Assembly (NCBI RefSeq): GCF_014385105.1
Contig: NZ_JACRTE010000008.1
Coordinates: 1 to 64,000, forward strand
Direction of reading: 5' to 3'
Length of the DNA stretch: 64,000 nucleotides
From: Qingrenia yutianensis
Lineage (GTDB): Bacteria > Bacillota > Clostridia > UMGS1810
The position numbers and the translations under genes were made by a program. Positions 59,211 to 64,000 of the stretch are shown in pieces. Every line of letters starts with the position of its first letter. The first letter of the stretch is position 1. Below the pieces are notes generated by a model. That model saw only the letters and a program-made list of their open reading frames with translations. It did no database searches and had not been told where the DNA came from.

Positions 59211-59229
59211 CTATTTTGCAAATTTTTGA

Positions 59230-59391
59230 TTATTTGCAGAAGCAATCCTTTTTCTCAAAGGTTTTGCAGAGTGCATCTTTGTGTGTTGCATCGTTATTTA
59301 CCTGTATGCAGCCTGCAACGCATTTGTTTTCGGGTGCATGATGTTTACATTCCGCCGCGTCACATTTAACTCCTGAAATAGCGTTATCCAT
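59230..59391 (-). CDS. DUF1540 family small cysteine-rich protein
   Basis: A 53-residue minus-strand protein: ISGVKCDAAECKHHAPENKC, then CIQVNNDATHKDALCKTFEK and DCFCK. The six to seven cysteines with the VxC-x4-C spacing match DUF1540, a small putative metal-binding family of Clostridia. AAGGAGGA lies just before its ATG. Function unknown; some relatives are linked to sporulation. Confidence 0.88.
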   Translation of the reverse strand: MDNAISGVKCDAAECKHHAPENKCVAGCIQVNNDATHKDALCKTFEKKDCFCK

Positions 59392-59561
59392 TTTAAAAAG
59401 TCCTCCTTAAAATTTTTCGGCTATTTTAATAAAAAATCAAAAGCAGTTAATGATTTTTTCAAAGCCTAAAGATATTTTTTCTCGTTTTGAGAATATTATT
59501 CTTGAAAAATGAAAATTTTTGTGATACAATAATGCAAATACATAATAACAAAGGTGATTTT

Positions 59562-60407
59562 ATGGTCAGCAATACCGTTAAAAGGGTTGCGGCGATAAAC
59601 GATATGTCGGGCTTCAGCCGATGCTCGCTCACGGTTGCAATGCCGATAATTTCGGCTATGGGACTGCACTGTTGTCCTTTGCCGACGGCAATTTTGTCAA
59701 ACAACACCGAGCACGAGGAATTTTTCTTTGATGATTACACCGATAAAATGCAGCTGTACGCAAGCTACTGGCGCGATTTAAAGATTAAGTTCGACTGCAT
59801 TTACACGGGGTTTTTGGGCTCGGAAAAGCAGATTGACATTGTAAAAAGCTTTATCGCCGATTTTAAAACCGATAAAAATATTATCCTTATCGACCCCGTT
59901 ATGGCTGATAACGGCAAAATCTACTCCACATACAACGCGAAAATGTGCGAAAAAATGAAAGCGTTAACCGCCGTTGCAGACGTTATAACGCCCAATGTAA
60001 CCGAGGCTTGCATACTGAGCGGAACGGAATACAAAGGCGAAAACATCAGCCTTAAAAATGCGGAAATGATGGGAAGAAAAATCGTTTCGCACGGTGCAAA
60101 AACAGTCGTTATAACCGGAATACGCGAAGACGACAACGTGGTAAACTTCATTTGCAAAAAGGATTTTTGCGATTTTGTGAAAATCAAAGCCGCTCCCGTT
60201 TACTATTCGGGCACGGGTGACGTTTTTGCGTCGGTTTTGTGCGGTGCGCTCACAAACGGCAAGGATATTACGCAATCTGTGAAAATTTCTTCGGATTTTG
60301 TGGAAAAGTGTGTTTTATATTCCAAAAAGTGTGGTATATATCCTAATGAGGGTGTGGGATTTGAAAAGTTTTTAGGTGATTTGGTAAATACAATCGAAAA
60401 GGAATGA
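59562..60407 (+). CDS. Pyridoxamine/pyridoxal kinase
   Basis: A 281-residue PfkB/ribokinase-like kinase: VAAINDMSGFSRCSLTVAMP, then ILSNNTEHEEFFFDDYT, YTGFLGS, IDPVMADNG, ITPNVTEACILSG and the ATP-site YYSGTGDVFASVLCGAL with the catalytic aspartate. This is the PdxY/PdxK-type kinase that salvages vitamin B6. ATG 59562 has AAAGGTG upstream. An S-component gene follows six bases later, suggesting linked B6 uptake and phosphorylation. Confidence 0.88.
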   Translation: MVSNTVKRVAAINDMSGFSRCSLTVAMPIISAMGLHCCPLPTAILSNNTEHEEFFFDDYTDKMQLYASYWRDLKIKFDCIYTGFLGSEKQIDIVKSFIADFKTDKNIILIDPVMADNGKIYSTYNAKMCEKMKALTAVADVITPNVTEACILSGTEYKGENISLKNAEMMGRKIVSHGAKTVVITGIREDDNVVNFICKKDFCDFVKIKAAPVYYSGTGDVFASVLCGALTNGKDITQSVKISSDFVEKCVLYSKKCGIYPNEGVGFEKFLGDLVNTIEKE

Positions 60408-60413
60408 AGAACA

Positions 60414-60911
60414 ATGAAAGTAAAAAGATTGGTAATGACAGCGGTATTCACGGCTTTGGTATTTGTCACCACGGCGTACATATTGCATATCCCCATACCG
60501 GCAACGGGCGGATATGTGCATATCGGTGACGCGGTGATTTATCTTGCGGCGGCTTGCCTTCCTTTGCCGTATGCCATTTTTACAGCATCTGTGGGCGCAG
60601 GCTTGTGCGACGCGCTTTTCGCCCCCGTTTACGTAATTCCCACAATCATAATCAAGGCGATACTGGTGTTGTTTTTTACAAATAAAAAAGATAAAATCAT
60701 TTGCAAACGAAATGTGATTGCGCTCATCTTGGCAGGCGTTACGGGCGTTTTGTGCTACTATGCCGTTGACGCATTTTTGTATTTCGACAAAAACTTCCTC
60801 GCGGCGCTTTCCACGCTTCCTATGAGCTTTGTTCAGCCTGCGGCAAGTGCGGCGGCATTTTTGATAATCGGCGCGGCTTTGGACAAACTAAACTTTAAGA
60901 AGTTATTTTAA
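60414..60911 (+). CDS. ECF S-component, probably for vitamin B6
   Basis: A 165-residue membrane protein with five to six segments: LVMTAVFTALVFVTTAYI, IPATGGYVHIGDAVIYLAAA (the conserved GYVHIGD loop), LPYAIFTASVGAGLCDALF and SFVQPAASAAAFLIIG. It belongs to the small ECF S-component group with the H-IGD motif. Gene pairing with a pyridoxal kinase points to B6 as the substrate; the sequence alone does not prove it. Confidence 0.82.
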   Translation: MKVKRLVMTAVFTALVFVTTAYILHIPIPATGGYVHIGDAVIYLAAACLPLPYAIFTASVGAGLCDALFAPVYVIPTIIIKAILVLFFTNKKDKIICKRNVIALILAGVTGVLCYYAVDAFLYFDKNFLAALSTLPMSFVQPAASAAAFLIIGAALDKLNFKKLF

Positions 60912-60927
60912 AAGGCGGTAGATCTTA

Positions 60928-61680
60928 TTGAAAGCTCTTGTAACGGGCGCGTCGTCGGGAATAGGCTATCAAATTGCACTTTGCCTTGCGCACCGGGGTA
61001 TTGACCTTGTTGTGTGCGCACGGCGCGAAGAACGGCTTGAAAAGCTTAAAAGCGAGGTTAACGTAAACGTTAAAATCATAAAGGCGGATTTAACCGATAT
61101 TGACAGTGTTTTTGCACTTTACACCGAGGTTAAAAACGACGGAATTGATATTCTTGTGAACAACGCAGGCTTTGGCGTTTGCGGTGAGTTTTTGAAAACC
61201 GACCTTGTGCGCGAGCTTGATATGATTGATTTGAATATAAAAGCTCTGCACGCGCTGACAAAGCTTTTTCTGCGCGATTTTACAGAAAGAAACAACGGAT
61301 ATATACTGAATGTTGCGTCGTCCGCGGCATTTATGCCCGGCCCGCTTTTGTCGTCATATTACGCGTCGAAAGCGTACGTTCTGCGCCTTGACCGCGCGGT
61401 TAACACCGAGCTTAAAAAGATGAAATCGGACGTAAGAATATCCACTCTTTGCCCGGGACCTGTAAAAACCGAGTTTGACGAGGTTGCAAACGTGAAATTC
61501 AGCTTAAAAGGTCTGGACGCACGGTTTGTTGCGGAGTATGCGGTGAAAAAGATGTTTGCGAAAAAGGAAGTTATCGTGCCGGGCCGGCAGATGAAACTGC
61601 TGCGTCCGCTTCAAAAAATGACACCCGATTTTATACTGTGCAAAATTGCATATCATATACAAAAGAGAAAAATATACTAA
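60928..61680 (+). CDS. Short-chain dehydrogenase/reductase
   Basis: A 250-residue SDR starting at TTG 60928: cofactor motif TGASSGIGYQIA, VVCARREERLEKL (suggesting NADPH), NNAGFG, catalytic S in VASSAAFMPGPLLSSYY and YxxxK in YYASKAYVL. The C-terminus is of the classical ketoreductase type. Substrate unknown. A strong terminator follows. Confidence 0.9.
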   Translation: MKALVTGASSGIGYQIALCLAHRGIDLVVCARREERLEKLKSEVNVNVKIIKADLTDIDSVFALYTEVKNDGIDILVNNAGFGVCGEFLKTDLVRELDMIDLNIKALHALTKLFLRDFTERNNGYILNVASSAAFMPGPLLSSYYASKAYVLRLDRAVNTELKKMKSDVRISTLCPGPVKTEFDEVANVKFSLKGLDARFVAEYAVKKMFAKKEVIVPGRQMKLLRPLQKMTPDFILCKIAYHIQKRKIY

Positions 61681-61760
61681 TTTTGCATATCGTTTATTCC
61701 GCACAAACGTATTAAGTTTTCATCAGACAGTCTGATTTTAGGCAATCAAAGTTAAAATTT

Positions 61761-61800
61761 AAACCTCTCTTTTTTCATAAAAGAGAGGTTTTGTTTTTTT
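61761..61800 (+). terminator. Rho-independent terminator
   Basis: AAACCTCTCTTTT (61761-61773) and AAAAGAGAGGTTT (61779-61791), then a T-run. It ends the SDR transcript. Confidence 0.9.
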
Positions 61801-61833
61801 CGGTTAAAAATGTTAATTTTTTCGTATTTTCAC

Positions 61834-61862
61834 TTGACAATGCTAAAAATTTCGTGTATAAT
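61834..61862 (+). promoter_or_regulatory. Promoter of the tRNA-Pro genes
   Basis: TTGACA at 61834-61839, a 17-base spacer and TATAAT at 61857-61862, a consensus promoter 19 bases before the first tRNA. The second tRNA copy has no promoter of its own. Confidence 0.8.
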
Positions 61863-61881
61863 ATAATGCGTTGCAACACCT

Positions 61882-61958
61882 CGGAATGTGGCTCAGTTTG
61901 GTAGAGCGCTGCGTTCGGGACGCAGAGGTCGCAGGTTCAAATCCTGTCATTCCGACCA
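61882..61958 (+). tRNA. tRNA-Pro (anticodon CGG), copy 1
   Basis: 77 bases; acceptor CGGAATG pairs with CATTCCG, encoded ACCA, anticodon stem CTGCG/CGCAG with loop TTCGGGA giving CGG, T-arm AGGTTCAAATCCT. Confidence 0.95.
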
Positions 61959-62016
61959 AATTTATATTCCGCATAACAACGGATTTTTCCACTGTTATGC
62001 GGAATATAAATTTGGT

Positions 62017-62093
62017 CGGAATGTGGCTCAGTTTGGTAGAGCGCTGCGTTCGGGACGCAGAGGTCGCAGGTTCAAATCCTGTCATTCCGACCA
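62017..62093 (+). tRNA. tRNA-Pro (anticodon CGG), copy 2
   Basis: Identical to the first copy, 135 bases downstream. It is part of the direct duplication 61881-62142 and probably is read from the same promoter. Confidence 0.93.
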
Positions 62094-62309
62094 AATTTAT
62101 ATTCCGCATAACAACGGATTTTTCCACTGTTATGCGGAATATTTATGTTTTGCATTTGCTCAAAAACACACATTCAAACGTAAAAAAACACATAAAAAAG
62201 TTGTCGAACAAACCGCACATTTTTGTATAGAAAAATCAGAGCAAGCGATACATAGCTTGTTTCGGCGTGGCAATGCCGGCCATAAAGATATTTGCGCCGA
62301 AGGCGCACT

Positions 62310-62665
62310 CGCAAAAATGTACGTTTTGATAGCTTTTGTATTTTTCCCCACGGTATCTATGTAATATCCCTTACACCAAAATTCGCGGTTTCGGTATGCA
62401 AATTTCATATTAAATATCCTATAAATCCCGAAACACTCATTTTGGGCGGGATGCTTACCAACATATGTATATGATCCGGACATACTTCACCCTCTATTAT
62501 TTCCACCCCTTTCCATTGACATAGTTGCCTCAATATTTCGCGTATTTCTAATCTTTTTTCCTCATAAAATACATTTCGTCTGTATTTCGGCGCAAATACT
62601 ATGTGATACTTGCAATTCCATTTTGTATGTGCTAAACTGTTTACATCTATGTTTTCTTTTTTCAT
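62310..62665 (-). pseudogene. IS200/IS605-family TnpA relic
   Basis: From 62665 the minus strand reads MKKENIDVNSLAHTKWNCKY, then HIVFAPKYRRNVFYEEKRLE and the HUH motif in CPDHIHMLVSIPPKMS, then stops at 62405. A second frame continues with NMKFAYRNREFWCKGYYIDT and VGKNTKAIKTYI before homology ends near 62310. A segment between the two frames is missing, and the C-terminus after the likely catalytic tyrosine is lost. No intact copy is present. The 216 bases between tRNA copy 2 and this relic hold no gene I can support. Confidence 0.8.
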
Positions 62666-62760
62666 AGATAAAATCCTCCTATGTGTTTTTATTATTGACT
62701 GACAGGTCAATCTTATTATGACACATAGAAGGATTTTTGTTCATCGGTTAACCTTTTTTG

Positions 62761-62783
62761 AACCACGCGACTATCGCGTGGTT
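62761..62783 (+). terminator. Hairpin beside the IS200 relic
   Basis: AACCACGCGA (62761-62770) and TCGCGTGGTT (62774-62783) are perfect ten-base arms around a three-base loop, followed by T-rich sequence. It may be a terminator or the subterminal hairpin of the IS200 end. Confidence 0.5.
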
Positions 62784-62798
62784 TTCTTTATACAATAA

Positions 62799-62833
62799 AA
62801 TAATCCGCCTTGCATAATACAAGGTGGATTATT
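62799..62833 (-). terminator. Terminator of the chromate transporter genes
   Basis: A 14-pair stem (one wobble) formed by AATAATCCGCCTTG and CAAGGTGGATTATT; on the minus strand it is followed by TTATTTTATTG. It lies 85 bases after the chrA stop. Confidence 0.75.
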
Positions 62834-62917
62834 TGTTTTAGCAGATTGAGTGCTTTTATCAAAAAAAGCAGTTCGTTACCAAATTTAGCGGCAATGAATT
62901 GCTTTTAATTTTATGTA

Positions 62918-63490
62918 TTAAACAGTTCCAAAAATAATACCCAGCGCTGCTGATAATATAATCATTAAAATCGGTGACGGTGTTCTCTTTTTTACTTTTT
63001 TGAAGATAATATGTATACACCAAAGCGATGCAAATATAATAACCGATTCAATATCCGGCTCAGCGGCAGTATTTAAATCAACAAATCCCAAAAGCGATGA
63101 CAATGCCATAACGCTTGCCGTTGCAAGAATCATACCCACAATACAGGGGCGTACGCCTGATAAAAAAGCATTTACCGCAGAATATTTCAAAAGATTTTTC
63201 AAGACCGCCGAGATTAAAAGGATTATAATGAACGATGGCAAAACGACGCCTGTTGTTGCAAAAAGCGATCCTAAAATACCGCCTTGCGTTGAGCCGATAA
63301 AAGTTGCCATATTTATCGCAAGCGGTCCGGGGGTTGATTCTGAAACCGCTATAAAATTCATAAATTCACTTTCGGACAGCCAGCCGTTGGACAAAACTGT
63401 TTCCTGCACAAGCGAAACCATTCCGTAGCCGCCGCCGAAGGATAATGCACCTATCATTAAAAAACTGAAAAACAACTTTATATATATCAT
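62918..63490 (-). CDS. chrA: Chromate transporter, second half-size subunit (CHR family)
   Basis: A 190-residue membrane protein of the short CHR type: FFSFLMIGALSFGGGYGMVS, then WLSESEFMNFIAVSESTPGP and AINMATFIGSTQGG, all hallmarks of one CHR domain with about six membrane segments. Short-chain CHR proteins occur as gene pairs; the partner lies immediately upstream (63492). They are annotated as chromate/anion transporters, but the physiological substrate here is unknown. Confidence 0.88.
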   Translation of the reverse strand: MIYIKLFFSFLMIGALSFGGGYGMVSLVQETVLSNGWLSESEFMNFIAVSESTPGPLAINMATFIGSTQGGILGSLFATTGVVLPSFIIILLISAVLKNLLKYSAVNAFLSGVRPCIVGMILATASVMALSSLLGFVDLNTAAEPDIESVIIFASLWCIHIIFKKVKKRTPSPILMIILSAALGIIFGTV

Positions 63491-63491
63491 T

Positions 63492-64000
63492 TCAATCGCA
63501 GCCCTTCTTAAGCTTTTTCAGAAAGAATGCTGCCATGCCCAATACACCGCATATCAATATATAACAAACAGAAGAAATTGATACGGAAAATACAGTGCAA
63601 GACACCATTGCAGCAATGACCGATAGTAAAATGACGATATTAAATGCCGTCTTTTTTATATTTTTCAGCATTTTCAGTCCGGCAGACAGGATAAGATAAA
63701 TAACACAGACTTGTATTCCGCGAAATGCATATGAAACATATGTTAATTTCAAAAATTGTTCAAAAAAGAGCGAAATGCAGAAAATCACGGCAAATGACGG
63801 TATGCAGACTGCCAGAGTAGATACTGCCGCACCCTTGAAGCCCGCTGTTTTATATCCTATGTATGTGGCGCTGTTGACAGCAACGGGTCCCGGCGTGGAT
63901 TCTGCAATCGCAACCATATCAAGAAACTCATTTTTCGTTATCCATTTTTTCTTTTCCACAAACTCATTCTCCAAAAGTGCAATCATAGCGTAACCGCCGC
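63492..64000 (-). CDS. chrA: Chromate transporter, first half-size subunit (5' end outside window)
   Basis: The frame runs to the window edge: GGYAMIALLENEFVEKKKWI, then FLDMVAIAESTPGPVAVNSA and TYIGYKTAGFKGAAV, the CHR domain signature. At least 169 residues are visible; the first ~20-25 residues (the FFxxGxxxFGGG region) lie beyond 64000. Its stop is one base from the start of the second subunit, so they form an operon and probably a heterodimer. Confidence 0.88.
   Translation of the reverse strand, partial: GGYAMIALLENEFVEKKKWITKNEFLDMVAIAESTPGPVAVNSATYIGYKTAGFKGAAVSTLAVCIPSFAVIFCISLFFEQFLKLTYVSYAFRGIQVCVIYLILSAGLKMLKNIKKTAFNIVILLSVIAAMVSCTVFSVSISSVCYILICGVLGMAAFFLKKLKKGCD

Larger units (their letters stand above)
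61881..62142. repeat. Direct duplication of tRNA-Pro with flanking palindrome
   Basis: 61881-62007 and 62016-62142 are identical 127-base repeats separated by eight bases (AAATTTGG). The linker makes a longer palindrome: 61948-61978 and 61993-62023 are perfect 31-base complements with a 14-base loop, joining the 3' acceptor strand of copy 1 to the 5' acceptor strand of copy 2. In copy 2 the palindrome is the shorter form (TATTCCGCATAACA with its complement), which probably is the native tRNA terminator. Confidence 0.85.

Noticed and set aside
59085..59229. Riboswitch upstream of the ECF S-component gene
   Set aside because: Only a terminator-like palindrome belonging to the DUF1540 gene is visible; no conserved aptamer blocks were recognised.
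61843..62364. Frames of 94-158 codons on both strands at the tRNA-Pro duplication
   Set aside because: They translate tRNA sequence and its repeat; the MTGFEPATSAS-type peptides are a known misannotation of tRNA regions.
1..64000. CRISPR array
   Set aside because: No regularly spaced short repeats with unique spacers and no cas genes; the repeats found are single tandem duplications, hairpins and att-type repeats.

Overview
The window reads as low-to-mid GC Bacillota (Clostridia, most likely a gut lineage). This rests on the AGGAGG ribosome binding sites, frequent TTG/GTG starts, Clostridia-type housekeeping genes (DUF896, DUF1540, PrsA-like foldase, split ChrA, ECF S-components) and conjugation genes of the kind common in gut Clostridia. 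Species cannot be named from the sequence.

Layout. (1) 1..~7298 is the right part of a Tn4451-like mobilizable element (IME-1): a bacteriocin-type ABC exporter pair, a MOBQ-type oriT, a DUF3847 protein, a MobA/MobL relaxase, a primase/RepA-like helicase and TnpW. Its recombinase and left end lie before position 1. It interrupts the virD4 coupling-protein gene, whose 3' part resumes at ~7297. (2) 8291..17541 is a complete second mobilizable element (IME-2), visibly GC-richer. It holds a PadR/DUF1700/lipoprotein cargo, a sigma-like/HTH pair, MobC plus relaxase, replication genes, TnpW and a large serine recombinase. It splits the 70-codon maff2 gene, and the two halves rejoin perfectly in frame. 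(3) Both sit in a larger ICE that ends at ~50.8 kb with Tn916-type xis and int. Its conjugation module (VirB6, PrgI, VirB4, NlpC/P60 hydrolase, DUF4315, DUF4366, topoisomerase III) runs 17.6-30.6 kb. A set of polyvalent ArdA/ArdC/YodL proteins lies at 30.6-36 kb, and a relaxase/MobC pair on the minus strand at 38.6-40.2 kb. The cargo is a VanRS-like two-component system followed by an adaptor/ABC efflux pump, a lipoprotein and a DD-carboxypeptidase (41-47.4 kb). (4) 50.86-64 kb is chromosome: GNAT, rluB, DD-carboxypeptidase, PrsA-like foldase, tRNA-Leu, tRNA-Arg, tRNA-Pro, PHP phosphoesterase, EamA transporter, vitamin uptake genes, an SDR, an IS200 relic and chromate transporters.

How it works together. 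The ICE should encode its own T4SS and relaxase, but its coupling protein and Maff2 are both broken by passengers. A nonsense codon falls in the catalytic DPPW motif of its MT-A70 methylase, and a regulator near the relaxase is also broken. The ICE as drawn therefore looks immobile unless the passengers excise; each passenger carries its own relaxase and would borrow a T4SS.

Most unusual signals. Five ICE proteins of different domain content share one C-terminal tail (S-I-[RK]-x-Q-L-[NK]) at an almost constant distance from the C-terminus. A cytosine methyltransferase gene encodes methylase-like hallmark motifs in two overlapping frames. The chromosomal flank has three separate recent direct duplications within about 11 kb.
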